NCBI RefSeq assembly: GCF_005484985.1
Contig: NZ_CP027942.1
Coordinates: 558,001 to 622,000, forward strand
From: Agrococcus sp. SGAir0287
GTDB taxonomy: Bacteria > Actinomycetota > Actinomycetes > Actinomycetales > Microbacteriaceae
DNA: 64,000 nucleotides
Direction of reading: 5' to 3'
The notes beneath the pieces were generated by a model. That model did no database searches, was not told where the DNA came from, and worked only from the letters and a program-made list of their open reading frames with translations. The position numbers and the translations under genes are program-made. Positions 16,178-26,445 of the stretch are shown piece by piece (position 1 is the stretch's first letter; the number at the start of each line of letters is the position of its first letter).

Positions 16178-16178
<1 letters not shown>
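15543..16178 (+). CDS. Histidine phosphatase family protein
   Basis: 211 residues. The catalytic R-H-G-E is at the N-terminus (LHLVRHGEVDNPE). The second histidine lies in VVMVSHQAPIW, and the other arginine in YASPLVRAQESAEPWA. The in-frame ATG at 15534 falls inside a TACCAT -10 hexamer (15530-15535); the ATG at 15543, seven bases after it, fits a leaderless start. It heads the cytochrome c maturation operon and overlaps resA by one base, as in M. tuberculosis (Rv0525-Rv0529). The substrate is unknown. Confidence 0.88.
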
Positions 16179-16755
<577 letters not shown>

Positions 16756-16759
<4 letters not shown>

Positions 16760-17487
16760 GCCCTGCCGATCCGATCTTCGCCGGTCAGCTGCTGCTCGCG
16801 GTGCCGATCGCGCTCGCGGCCGGCGTCGTCGCCTTCGCGTCGCCGTGCGTGCTGCCGCTCGTGCCCGGCTACCTCGGGCTCGTCTCGTCGCTCGCGGGCG
16901 GCAAGGACTCGCGCCGCCGTCTGCTGCTGGGCGTGGCGCTCTTCATCGCGGGCTTCACGCTCGTGTTCGTGCTCGGATCGTTCGTCGTCGGCGCGACGAG
17001 CGAGTTCCTGCTTCGCTACCGCGACGTGCTCATGCGCGTGCTCGGCGGCGTCCTCGTGGTCATGGGGCTCGTCTTCGTCGGCCAGCTCACCGTGCTGCAG
17101 CGCATCTGGAAGCCGCGGCAGGTGCGCGCGGGCGGGATGTGGGCGGCGCCGCTCGTCGGCATCGTCTTCGCCGTCGGCTGGACGCCGTGCATCGGCCCGA
17201 CCTTCGCGGCGATCAGCGTGCTCGCCCTCGACTCCGGCACCGCGTGGCAGGCGGCGCTGCTCGGCCTCGTCTACTCGCTCGGCCTCGGCATCCCGTTCCT
17301 CGTGCTCGCGATCGGGTTCGGGTGGGCGTCGCGCGGGGTCGCGTTCGTCAAGCGGCACATCCGCGCCGTCAACGTCGTCGGCGGCATCATGCTCGTCGTC
17401 CTCGGCGTGCTCATGCTGACGGGCGTGTGGATGCAGGTGTCCGATGCGATCCAGGGATGGGTGGGGAATGTCGTCACGGTCCTCTGA
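16756..17487 (+). CDS. ccdA: Cytochrome c biogenesis protein CcdA
   Basis: 243 residues with six membrane helices. The redox cysteines are in VVAFASPCVLPLVPGYLG (helix one) and FAVGWTPCIGPTFAAI (helix four), the family signature. It carries reducing equivalents across the membrane to ResA. It starts with GTG in a GTGA overlap and overlaps resB by 20 bases, indicating one transcript. Confidence 0.95.
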
Positions 17488-19159
17488 GCCTCGCGCGCCG
17501 AAGACGTCGCCTCGGCGCGAGGCGACGGGCGGCGTCGACCCGATGCGCCCGTCCGACCACGTCGACGCGGCACCGGAGTCGCCCGGCGCCGGCGGTCCGC
17601 GACTCGGCCCCATCGGCTGGGTGCGCTTCGCGTGGCGGCAGCTGACGAGCATGCGCACGGCCATCGTGCTGCTGCTCATGCTCGCGCTCGCCGCGGTGCC
17701 CGGCAGCCTCGTGCCGCAGCGCTCGAGCGACCCCAACGGCGTCATCGCCGTGCGCGAGCAGAACCCCGACCTCGTGTGGCTCTACGACGCGCTGCAGCTG
17801 CACGACGTGTACACGAGCCCGTGGTTCTCGGCCATCACGATCCTGCTGCTCGTCTCGCTCGTCGGCTGCGTCATCCCCCGCATGCGGCATCACTGGGCGG
17901 CGATGCGGGCGCGGCCGCCGCGCACGCCGGCCCGCCTGTCGCGGCTCGTCGGGTTCCAGACCGTGCCGGGCGACGCGAGCGACGTCGGCGACGCCGAGCG
18001 CATCCTGCGTCGTCTCGGCTACCGCACCGAGCGCTACGGCGACTCGGTCTCGGCGGAGCGCGGCTACCTGCGCGAGACCGGCAACCTCGTCTTCCACGCC
18101 TCGATCGTCGTCATCGTCGTCGCGATCGTCGCAGGCAGCGGCTTCGGCTTCCAGTCGCAGCGCCTCGTCGTCGAGGGGGAGGGCTTCTCGCTGTCCGGCG
18201 CGAGCCTCGACACCCTGACGACGGGGCAGTGGGTCTCGGCCGACGACCTGCCCGCCTTCGGCATCCACCTCGACCGCCTCGACGTCGTCTACGAGACCGA
18301 GAACCCGGATGCGATCGGTCAGCCCCTCGACTTCACCGCCTTCGTGCAGGTGACGGAGGATGGCGACACGCACCCCGGGCAGATCCGCGTGAACGAGCCG
18401 CTGCGCGTGCAGGGCAGCGACCTCTACCTCATCTCGAACGGCTACGCGCCGGAGATCACGATCACGAGCGCCGACGGCACCGTCGTGTTCGACGAGGTCG
18501 TGCCCTTCCTGGCGCAGGACCAGGAGATGACGAGCCTCGGCGTCGTCAAGCTGCCCGACGGCCTCGCGGAGCAGGTGGGCCTGCAGGGCTTCTTCTACCC
18601 CTCGGCGGCGCAGCTCGAGACCGGCGCCTACGCGTCGTACTACCCCGACCTGCTGAACCCGCTGCTGTCGCTGCAGGTCTACACGGGCGACCTCGGCCTC
18701 GACGGCGGCGTGCCGCAGTCGGTGTACCAGCTCGACACCGAGGCGATGACGCAGGTCGCCGGGCGCGACGCCCCCGAGCCCGCGCTGCTCATCGGCCCGG
18801 GCGAGACGGTCGACCTGCCGAACGGGCTCGGCACGATCTCGTTCGACGGCATCCGCCGCTACGCCGTCATCGACGTGCACCGCGACGTGACGCAGGGTTG
18901 GGTGCTCGCCGGCGCGATCGCCCTCGTCGCGGGTCTGCTCGCGAGCCTGCTCATCCCGCGCCGCCGCCTGTGGGTGAAGGCGACGGACGACGGCCTCGAG
19001 CTCGCGGGCCTCGCGCGCGGCGAGGACCCCAGGCTCGCCGGCGCCGTCGACGACCTCGCACGCCGACTGCGCGGCGGCGAGGACGAGCTGCCGCCGAGGC
19101 GTCGATGGGGCCGATCGGCCGACGATCCGCCGGCGACCGCCGACGACCACCGAGAGTAG
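17468..19159 (+). CDS. resB: Cytochrome c biogenesis protein ResB
   Basis: 563 residues from ATG 17468; an upstream ATG at 17444 lies further inside ccdA. After a polar 50-residue N-terminus come three membrane helices (MRTAIVLLLMLALAAVPGSL, FSAITILLLVSLVGC, FHASIVVIVVAIVAGSG). A large extracytoplasmic domain follows, then a final helix and the cytoplasmic tail. With CcsB it forms the system II haem-attachment complex. It is the fourth gene of the operon. Confidence 0.93.
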   Translation: MSSRSSEPRAPKTSPRREATGGVDPMRPSDHVDAAPESPGAGGPRLGPIGWVRFAWRQLTSMRTAIVLLLMLALAAVPGSLVPQRSSDPNGVIAVREQNPDLVWLYDALQLHDVYTSPWFSAITILLLVSLVGCVIPRMRHHWAAMRARPPRTPARLSRLVGFQTVPGDASDVGDAERILRRLGYRTERYGDSVSAERGYLRETGNLVFHASIVVIVVAIVAGSGFGFQSQRLVVEGEGFSLSGASLDTLTTGQWVSADDLPAFGIHLDRLDVVYETENPDAIGQPLDFTAFVQVTEDGDTHPGQIRVNEPLRVQGSDLYLISNGYAPEITITSADGTVVFDEVVPFLAQDQEMTSLGVVKLPDGLAEQVGLQGFFYPSAAQLETGAYASYYPDLLNPLLSLQVYTGDLGLDGGVPQSVYQLDTEAMTQVAGRDAPEPALLIGPGETVDLPNGLGTISFDGIRRYAVIDVHRDVTQGWVLAGAIALVAGLLASLLIPRRRLWVKATDDGLELAGLARGEDPRLAGAVDDLARRLRGGEDELPPRRRWGRSADDPPATADDHRE

Positions 19160-19160
19160 G

Positions 19161-20102
19161 ATGGAGGCCATGCCCGACGTCTCGTGGGACTCGTACTCGC
19201 TCCTCGCCGTCTACTCGTCGATGGCGGTGTACGCGCTCGCATTCGTGGCGTTCGCCTTCGACGTCGCGCGGCGCCGCGACCCCGCCGAGGTGCGCGAGCG
19301 CGAGCTCGTCGCCGTCGGCGGCGGTGCTGCGGAGGCGCCCGCGCCGGCCGCACCCGCTCGCCCCGCGCGACGCAACCTCGCGAAGGTCGGCTTCTCGCTC
19401 ACGGTGCTCGCCTGGGTGCTGCACGTCGCGGGCACGATCATGCGCGGCATCGCCGCCGGCCGCGTGCCGTGGGCGAACATGTACGAGTTCGCGCTCACGT
19501 CGATCGCGATCATCGTCGGCATCTTCGTCTTCGCCCAGCTGTGGCGCGACCTGCGCTTCCTCGGCGTCTACATCACGGGCCTCGCGACCGTCTTCCTCGG
19601 CGTCGCGACCGTGAACTTCTACGTCTCGCCGACGCCGCTGCCGCCGGCGCTGCAGTCGTACTGGCTCGTCATCCACGTCTTCGTCGCCGCCCTCGGCACC
19701 GGCTTCTTCGCGCTCGGCTCGGGCCTCAGCATCCTGCAGCTCCTGCGCACGCGCGCGTCGGGCCTCGCCTACGTCGACCGGCTGCCGGGCGCGAGCGCGC
19801 TCGAGGACCTCTCGTACCGCGTCTCGGTCATCGGCTTCATCTTCTGGACGTTCACGCTCATCGCCGGCGCCGTGTGGGCCGAGCACGCGTGGGGCCGCTA
19901 CTGGGGCTGGGACACGAAGGAGGTGTGGACGTTCGTGATCTGGGTCGTCTACGCCGGCTACATCCACGCTCGCGCGACGCGCGGCTGGCGCGGCACACGC
20001 TCGGCATGGCTGCAGCTCATCGGCTTCGCGGCGATCCTGTTCAACTTCACGATCGTGAACGTCTACTTCAAGGGCCTGCACACCTACTCGGGCCTCGAGT
20101 GA
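19161..20102 (+). CDS. ccsB: Cytochrome c biogenesis protein CcsB (haem lyase subunit)
   Basis: 313 residues, eight hydrophobic segments. The tryptophan-rich haem-handling motif W-G-R-Y-W-G-W-D-T-K-E-V-W is present near residue 250, with conserved histidines in other helices (IHVFVAALGTG, GYIHARA). It exports haem and joins it to apocytochrome c with ResB. The ATG at 19161 is one base after the resB stop; a second ATG at 19170 is possible. It converges with menC. Confidence 0.95.
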   Translation: MEAMPDVSWDSYSLLAVYSSMAVYALAFVAFAFDVARRRDPAEVRERELVAVGGGAAEAPAPAAPARPARRNLAKVGFSLTVLAWVLHVAGTIMRGIAAGRVPWANMYEFALTSIAIIVGIFVFAQLWRDLRFLGVYITGLATVFLGVATVNFYVSPTPLPPALQSYWLVIHVFVAALGTGFFALGSGLSILQLLRTRASGLAYVDRLPGASALEDLSYRVSVIGFIFWTFTLIAGAVWAEHAWGRYWGWDTKEVWTFVIWVVYAGYIHARATRGWRGTRSAWLQLIGFAAILFNFTIVNVYFKGLHTYSGLE

Positions 20103-20120
20103 GCGACGCCGGCTGACGCG

Positions 20121-21101
20121 TCAGGTCCGTTCGGCGAGCACGGCGTAGGAGGCCTCGAGCCGCCGACGCCACCAGTCGAGGCGATCGGCGGGCGCCGCGT
20201 GCCAGGCGAGCCGGTGCTCGTCGGCGTCCACGCGGCTGACGGGGATGCCGCCGTCGACGGGCCGCAGCGGCGCGGCGACGTCCTCGACGAGCAGCGCCGC
20301 CGTGCCGAGCCCGCAGTCGAACGGCAGCTCGGGGAGCGCGGCGGCGAGCGCGGCGCCCTGCGAGAGGCCCACGGAGGTGTCGAGCGCGCTCGAGACCACG
20401 GCGGGCAGGCCCGCCTCCGCCACGATCGCGAGCGCTCTGCGCACGCCACCGAGCGGCTGCGTCTTCACGACGAGCACGTCGGCGGCGCCGGCGGCGACGA
20501 CGGCCATGGGATCGGTCGCCTTGCGCACCGACTCGTCCGCCGCGACCGGCACGCCGAGGCGATGGATGCGCGCGCGCAGCTCGGCCAGCTCGGGCACGGT
20601 CGCGCACGGCTGCTCGACGTACTCGAGGTCGAGGCGCTCGAGCGCGCGCACCGCCGACTCGGCCTCGTCGACGTTCCAGCCGCCGTTCGCGTCGACGCGG
20701 ATGCGCGCATCCGGCAGCAGCGTGCGCACCTCGCGCACGCGCGCCACGTCGTCCTCGAGCGTCTGCCCGCGCTCGGCGACCTTCACCTTCACGGTGCGGC
20801 AGCCGTCGTAGCGGGCGAGCACGCCCGCGACCTCGCTCGGCGCGACGGCCGGCAGCGTCGCGTTGACGGGGATGCGGTCGCGCACGGCTGCGGGTCGCGG
20901 CTCCCAGGCGTCCTCGATCGCGGCGGCGAGCCACGCGGCGGCCTCGTCGGGCTCGTACTCGAGGAAGGGGCTCCACTCACCCCACCCCTGCGGCCCGCGC
21001 ACGAATGCGGCCTCGCGCTCGGTCACGCCGCGGAAGCGCGTGGCGAGCGGCAGGCGCACGACGCGCAGGGTGTCGAGCAGCGCTTCGATGGGCGGGAGCA
21101 T
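20121..21101 (-). CDS. menC: o-Succinylbenzoate synthase
   Basis: 326 residues from ATG 21101; ATG 21110 is the alternative. It is an enolase-superfamily barrel with the KxK pair (RTVKVKVAERG), the metal ligands D (RVDANGGWN), E (EYVEQPC) and D (VAADESVR), and the catalytic K in VVKTQPLGG. It dehydrates SHCHC to o-succinylbenzoate in menaquinone synthesis. It faces the plus-strand men genes. Confidence 0.93.
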   Translation of the reverse strand: MLPPIEALLDTLRVVRLPLATRFRGVTEREAAFVRGPQGWGEWSPFLEYEPDEAAAWLAAAIEDAWEPRPAAVRDRIPVNATLPAVAPSEVAGVLARYDGCRTVKVKVAERGQTLEDDVARVREVRTLLPDARIRVDANGGWNVDEAESAVRALERLDLEYVEQPCATVPELAELRARIHRLGVPVAADESVRKATDPMAVVAAGAADVLVVKTQPLGGVRRALAIVAEAGLPAVVSSALDTSVGLSQGAALAAALPELPFDCGLGTAALLVEDVAAPLRPVDGGIPVSRVDADEHRLAWHAAPADRLDWWRRRLEASYAVLAERT

Positions 21102-21211
21102 CCCCTCCATCCTGGCCGACGGTCGGCACCGCGTCACGGGCCGGTCGTCGTCCGCGCGGCTCACGGCTGCGACGCAGCCATGGCGGCGCCGAGTACGGCA
21201 TGCTGGTCGCC

Positions 21212-21553
21212 ATGACGACGACCGAGATGCCCTGGGTCACCGAGACGCGACTCGCGCCCGGGCAGCAGGTGAAGCGCAACACGGTGTTCGGGTGGGTCGC
21301 GGCAGCGCTCGCGGCGCTCGGCGCACTCATCTTCGTCGTCTCGATGGGGATGCTCTTCACGCCGCTCGCAGGGCTCTTCATCACGGCGCTGCCGTTCTGG
21401 GGCATCCTGACGCTCGGCACGGTGGGCTGCGCCGTGAGCGCGCTCGTGCGCCGCGGTCGCGTCAACCTCATCCTCGGCGTCGGCTCCCTCGCGCTGCTCG
21501 TGCTCACGAACCCGCTGATCCCGCTCGTCGTCGCCATCGCGCTGGGCTTGTGA
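21212..21553 (+). CDS. Small three-helix membrane protein, unknown
   Basis: 113 residues. A 28-residue polar start is followed by hydrophobic segments at about 31-52, 56-78 and 88-110 (VFGWVAAALAALGALIFVVS, and so on). I recognise no family. It overlaps the next gene by four bases (GTGA), and both are probably cotranscribed. Confidence 0.55.
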   Translation: MTTTEMPWVTETRLAPGQQVKRNTVFGWVAAALAALGALIFVVSMGMLFTPLAGLFITALPFWGILTLGTVGCAVSALVRRGRVNLILGVGSLALLVLTNPLIPLVVAIALGL

Positions 21554-21882
21554 GGCTCGCCGACGCCATCCGGGCGCGCGGTCGCGGTCTCGGCCGCCTG
21601 TCGCTGCTCGTCGTGCCCGTCGGCATGATCGGCCAGGTCGTCTCGTTCCTGCAGCAGGCGACGCACCTGTTCGCACCCGTCGCGGGCGAGCGGCCCGGCG
21701 TCGTCGCCGTGCTCGTGAGCGTGACGGTGCTCGGCGTCGCGGGCGTCGGGTGCGGGCTGCTCGCAGCGGCGACGCCCGATGGCCGGCGCACGGGCGCGCT
21801 CGGCGCGGCACTCGGTGGCGCGACGCTCATCCTGTTCCTCGTCGCGTCGACGTTCCTGTGGCGCTCGCTCGCGATCTTCTGA
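21550..21882 (+). CDS. Small three-helix membrane protein, unknown
   Basis: 110 residues from a GTG that overlaps the previous stop. Hydrophobic segments lie around residues 16-35, 49-74 and 83-108, separated by short polar loops (QQATHLFAPVAGERPG). The family is not recognised. The size and helix spacing resemble the preceding protein, but I see no clear sequence identity. Confidence 0.5.
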   Translation: MRLADAIRARGRGLGRLSLLVVPVGMIGQVVSFLQQATHLFAPVAGERPGVVAVLVSVTVLGVAGVGCGLLAAATPDGRRTGALGAALGGATLILFLVASTFLWRSLAIF

Positions 21883-21982
21883 CGCCGCCGCGGCGCGCCG
21901 ACGGCCAGCCGCCGTCGGAGCGCGTCTGGCATGCTCGCGCCATGGATGCGCCGACGCCGGGACCCGCGAGGATCGGTGCGTC

Positions 21983-23212
21983 GTGAGCGAGCGCATGCCC
22001 GACTTCGCGATGCCGAGCGACGAGGAGCTCGCCGCCGAGCGTCGCGCCGAGGCGATCGCGAGGGCACGGGCCGCCGATCCGACGTCGGCGCTGCGCGACG
22101 AGCTGGGGCTCGAGCCCGAGCCGGTCGACGAGGGGGCCGTCGCGCGTGCCGCGAGCGCGGAGGCCGGCGCTGCGGACGCGACGCCGGCGGGTGCGCTCGC
22201 GCCGCCGGATCCCGCGACGCGGATCGATGGACGGCCGGGGCGGCGCGGACTGCGGCTCGACGCCGCGCGTCGGGCCGTGCGGCGGCGAGCGCTCGCCGTC
22301 GCGCGCAACCCCGTCGTCGCGTTCGCGGCCGGCGCCGCGCTCGTCGCGGCGGGATTCCTCGCCGCGCCCGCGCTCACTGCCTGGACGGAGCGCGGCTCGC
22401 AGGCGGAGCTGGAGCGCATCGTCGAGGAGTACGCCGCGGCCGTCTCCGAGGGCGACCTGGAGGCCGTGCTCGCCTTCCATCGCCCGGAGGACGGCACCAC
22501 GTCGACGGCGCTGCTCGACGCAGGCGTGATGCCGACCGCGCCGGCGAACGTCACGTGCGACGTGCCCGAGCCGAGACCCGGGCGCGACGTCGCGATCGCC
22601 CGCTGCACCCTCGGCGTCGCCGGCTACGGCGGCATGGCGCCCGGCGCGCAGCTGCGACTCGAGCGCATCGACGGCGCATGGCAGGTGACGGCTGGGCTCG
22701 AGCAGCCGGCCTGGATCGCCGAGTCGATGTTCGAGGTCGTCGCCATCTCGGGGGTGCCCATGGCCGACGTGCTCGACCGCCGAGTCCTCCAGTACTGGGC
22801 GCTGCCGGGTGGCTACGAGGTCGAGACCCGCACCTCCGAGCTCATCGAGCTCGCCGATCTCGGCGGGCTCGTCGTCGCCGACGGCGGCGGCGGGCTCAGC
22901 GTGTACGCCGAGCCGGGCGACGTCATCGTCGCCGCCGCCGAGGCCGCCGCGCTCGAGTTCGCCCAAGCCTGCGTCGTCGACGCCGCAGCGGCCGCGGCGT
23001 GCGGCATCGTCGTGCCGCCCGACGGCCGGACGCTGTCGACCACGCTCTCCCAGCAGAGCTGGGGCCAGGATGCGACCACGATCGGCATGGGCGTCCGGGT
23101 GTCGGGCACCGGGGCCCCGGCGGCGCCTGTCGTCGAGGTGCTCGTGCGCTTCGCCGACGACTGGGAGACGTACGAGCTCGAGGTCACGGGCGTGACGGAG
23201 ACGTACGGGTGA
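21983..23212 (+). CDS. Single-pass membrane protein, paralogue 1 (SERMPDFAMPSDEE motif)
   Basis: 409 residues from GTG 21983. The N-terminus reads SERMPDFAMPSDEELAAE, then an acidic/alanine-rich cytoplasmic region of about 90 residues, then one membrane helix (PVVAFAAGAALVAAGFLAAP, near residue 115). The extracytoplasmic domain of about 270 residues opens with a helix (AELERIVEEYAAAVSEGDLEAV) like that of NTF2/DUF4878-type lipoproteins. A neighbouring gene encodes a clear paralogue. The function is unknown, and the position inside a menaquinone region may be accidental. Confidence 0.65.
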   Translation: MSERMPDFAMPSDEELAAERRAEAIARARAADPTSALRDELGLEPEPVDEGAVARAASAEAGAADATPAGALAPPDPATRIDGRPGRRGLRLDAARRAVRRRALAVARNPVVAFAAGAALVAAGFLAAPALTAWTERGSQAELERIVEEYAAAVSEGDLEAVLAFHRPEDGTTSTALLDAGVMPTAPANVTCDVPEPRPGRDVAIARCTLGVAGYGGMAPGAQLRLERIDGAWQVTAGLEQPAWIAESMFEVVAISGVPMADVLDRRVLQYWALPGGYEVETRTSELIELADLGGLVVADGGGGLSVYAEPGDVIVAAAEAAALEFAQACVVDAAAAAACGIVVPPDGRTLSTTLSQQSWGQDATTIGMGVRVSGTGAPAAPVVEVLVRFADDWETYELEVTGVTETYG

Positions 23213-24330
23213 GCGAGCGGATGCCCGACTTCGCGATGCCGAGCGACGAGGAGGTCGCGCGGCAGCGAGCGGAGGCGGAGGACGCGGCGCGCGAGGCGGC
23301 GATGCGCGCGGAGCTCGGGCTCGCAGGCGACGCTGACGCGCAGCCGTCGGCGGTGCGACGCGACGAGCCGGACGCGACGCGACGCGACGAGGCGGATGCG
23401 GCCGAGCGCCCCGTGACGCGGCGTCGGCGCGCGCTCGCCCTGGCACGCAATCCCCTCGTCGCCTTCGTCGTGGGGGCCGGGCTCGTCGCCGCGGCCTTCG
23501 TCGCCGTGCCGGCGATCCAGCGCCAGTCCGAGGCAGGGTCGCTCGCCGAGCTGCAGCGGGTCGCGGACGCCTACGTGCAGGCGCTCGAGACCGGAGATCT
23601 CGAGACGGCGACGCGCATGGCGCCGCCGGACGACGAGTACGGAGACGTCTCGCTGCTCGACGTCGCACCCGTCGAGGGGGCCTCGTACGAGTGCCGCGAG
23701 CCCTCGGTCGACGACGACGTCGCGACGGTGTCGTGCGCCGTGACCGTGCCAGGGCTCGGCGCATCCAGCGCGCCGCTGCGGATGCGACTCGTGCGCGGCG
23801 ACGCCGGCTGGGGCATCGAGACCGGGCTCGCCGTCGCGTCGCCGCTGTTCGTGGCGCTCGCCGAGGTCGACGGCATCGCCGGCGAGCCGCTCCCCGACGG
23901 CCTCGCGATCGGCGAGGACCCGCTGTGGCTCTACCCGGGGAGCTACGAGCTCGACGTCACGACGTCGCCGCGGCTCGACGTCGTCGACCGCACGCTCGCC
24001 GTGCTCGGCGACGGCTTCTTCTGGTTCGGCGGCGCGCAGCCGGGCGCCGAGATGCGCGACGAGCTGCAGGCCGCCGCGGTCGACTACGTGGCCGCCTGCG
24101 CCGAGACCGCGGCCGTCGGCTGTCCCGCCGTGGAGCCGCTCGCGCCCGGCGAGCGGCTCGAGGCCGTCTCCGACGGCTACTCGTCGTCGATCGGCGAGCG
24201 GGACCTCGTCATGGGCGTGCTCGTGCGGAGGATCGGCGGCGCGCCGGATCAGTGGACGATCGAGGTGCGCGCGGTGTTCGCCGACGACCTGCAGTCGTAC
24301 GTCGTCGTGCCGTCCATCCCCGCGTTCTGA
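23209..24330 (+). CDS. Single-pass membrane protein, paralogue 2 (SERMPDFAMPSDEE motif)
   Basis: 373 residues from a GTG that overlaps the previous stop (GTGA). It repeats the layout of the preceding protein: SERMPDFAMPSDEEVARQ, a charged linker, the segment RRRALALARNPLVAFVVGAG entering the membrane, and an exported domain beginning LAELQRVADAYVQALETGDL. Shared positions include the N-terminal 14 residues, the R-N-P-(L/V)-V-A-F membrane entry and a YELDV/YEVET strand. It is an evident tandem duplication that has since diverged. The function is unknown. Confidence 0.65.
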   Translation: MSERMPDFAMPSDEEVARQRAEAEDAAREAAMRAELGLAGDADAQPSAVRRDEPDATRRDEADAAERPVTRRRRALALARNPLVAFVVGAGLVAAAFVAVPAIQRQSEAGSLAELQRVADAYVQALETGDLETATRMAPPDDEYGDVSLLDVAPVEGASYECREPSVDDDVATVSCAVTVPGLGASSAPLRMRLVRGDAGWGIETGLAVASPLFVALAEVDGIAGEPLPDGLAIGEDPLWLYPGSYELDVTTSPRLDVVDRTLAVLGDGFFWFGGAQPGAEMRDELQAAAVDYVAACAETAAVGCPAVEPLAPGERLEAVSDGYSSSIGERDLVMGVLVRRIGGAPDQWTIEVRAVFADDLQSYVVVPSIPAF

Positions 24331-24388
24331 CGTGCTCGCAGCCAGGAGGACGGCGAGCCGCGTCGGCCCTCCGGCGTAGGCTGGGGAG

Positions 24389-25294
<906 letters not shown>

Positions 25295-25307
25295 TGGGGC
25301 GGCGCTG

Positions 25308-26333
25308 ATGCCCGAGATCGTCGCCACGAGCGGCTCCTCTGGCGTGCCGAAGCAGGTCGTGCTCTCCGACGACGCGATCGCGGCCTCGACGGATGCGGCC
25401 AACGAGGCGCTCGGCGGCCCCGGCCAGTGGGTGCTGTCGCTGCCGGAGTCGTTCATCGCCGGTCGCAACGTCGTCTGGCGCAACGCGGCGTCCGGAGCGC
25501 CGCTCGTGCGCACCGAGGGCTCGTTCACGGCGGAGGCGTTCGTCGCCGCCGTCGAGTCGCTCGAGCACGACCGCCGCTACACGTCGCTCGTGCCCACGCA
25601 GCTCGCACGCCTCGTCGACGCGGCGCAGCTCGACCGCTCGTTCATCGCACCGATCCGACGCCTCGACCGGATCCTGCTCGGCGGCCAGCGCGCGCCGATC
25701 GGCCTCATCGAGCGCGCCGCGCGGCTGGGGTGGAAGGTCACGCGCACGTACGGCATGACCGAGACGTGCGGCGGCTGCGTGTGGGACGGGCGGCCGCTGG
25801 GCGCCACGAAGGTGCGGCTCACCGACCAGATCGAGATCTCGGGACCGCATCTCGCCGACGGCTACACCGATCCGGAGCTCACCGCCCGGCGCTTCGTCGA
25901 GGACGCGCGCGGCACGCGGTGGTTCCGCACGGGCGACGCGGGCTCGCTCATCGGCGGCCAGCTGCAGGTGTCGGGGCGCATCGACGACGTCATCGTCTCG
26001 GGCGGCGTCAACGTCTCGCTCGCCGCGGTCGAGCACGTCGTGCAGGTGTTCGCGCCCGACGCGGTCGTCGTGGCGGGCCCGGATGCCGAGTGGGGCGAGG
26101 TGCCCGTCGTCGTCACGACCCTGCGGCCGGACCTCGCCGAGATCCGCCAGGCCGTGCAGCACGCGCTCGGCAAGCCCGCGCGCCCCAACCACGTCGTCAC
26201 GGTGTCGGTCATCCCGACGACCCACACCGGCAAGCCCGATCGCAAGCGCCTCGCGCGGCTCGTCGCGAGCCGCATGCGGCAGCGGCGCAGCTCGTGGTGG
26301 CGCTCGACGCCGTCCGCGCCTCGCCCGCGCTGA
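25308..26333 (+). CDS. menE: o-Succinylbenzoate--CoA ligase, short actinobacterial form
   Basis: 341 residues, shorter than the about 480-residue forms, as is usual in actinobacteria. It has the adenylate-forming motifs: the P-loop ATSGSSGVPKQVVLS at the very N-terminus, YGMTETCGGCVWDG, then WFRTGDAGSLI and the hinge SGRIDDVIVSGG. The C-terminal lysine is in HTGKPDRKRL. It provides OSB-CoA for MenB. Confidence 0.93.
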   Translation: MPEIVATSGSSGVPKQVVLSDDAIAASTDAANEALGGPGQWVLSLPESFIAGRNVVWRNAASGAPLVRTEGSFTAEAFVAAVESLEHDRRYTSLVPTQLARLVDAAQLDRSFIAPIRRLDRILLGGQRAPIGLIERAARLGWKVTRTYGMTETCGGCVWDGRPLGATKVRLTDQIEISGPHLADGYTDPELTARRFVEDARGTRWFRTGDAGSLIGGQLQVSGRIDDVIVSGGVNVSLAAVEHVVQVFAPDAVVVAGPDAEWGEVPVVVTTLRPDLAEIRQAVQHALGKPARPNHVVTVSVIPTTHTGKPDRKRLARLVASRMRQRRSSWWRSTPSAPRPR

Positions 26334-26445
26334 CCTCGTCGAACCCGCACGTGAGCGGGTCCTCGCGTGCATCCTGCACGGGCGTGCCCGCTCGCGTGCG
26401 GCGTCGACGAGCCGACGTCCCAGCGACCGCCGGTACCCTCGACGC

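Noticed and set aside
21212..21882. A toxin-antitoxin pair
   Set aside because: Two short overlapping genes suggested it, but both encode multi-helix membrane proteins with no toxin or antitoxin motif.
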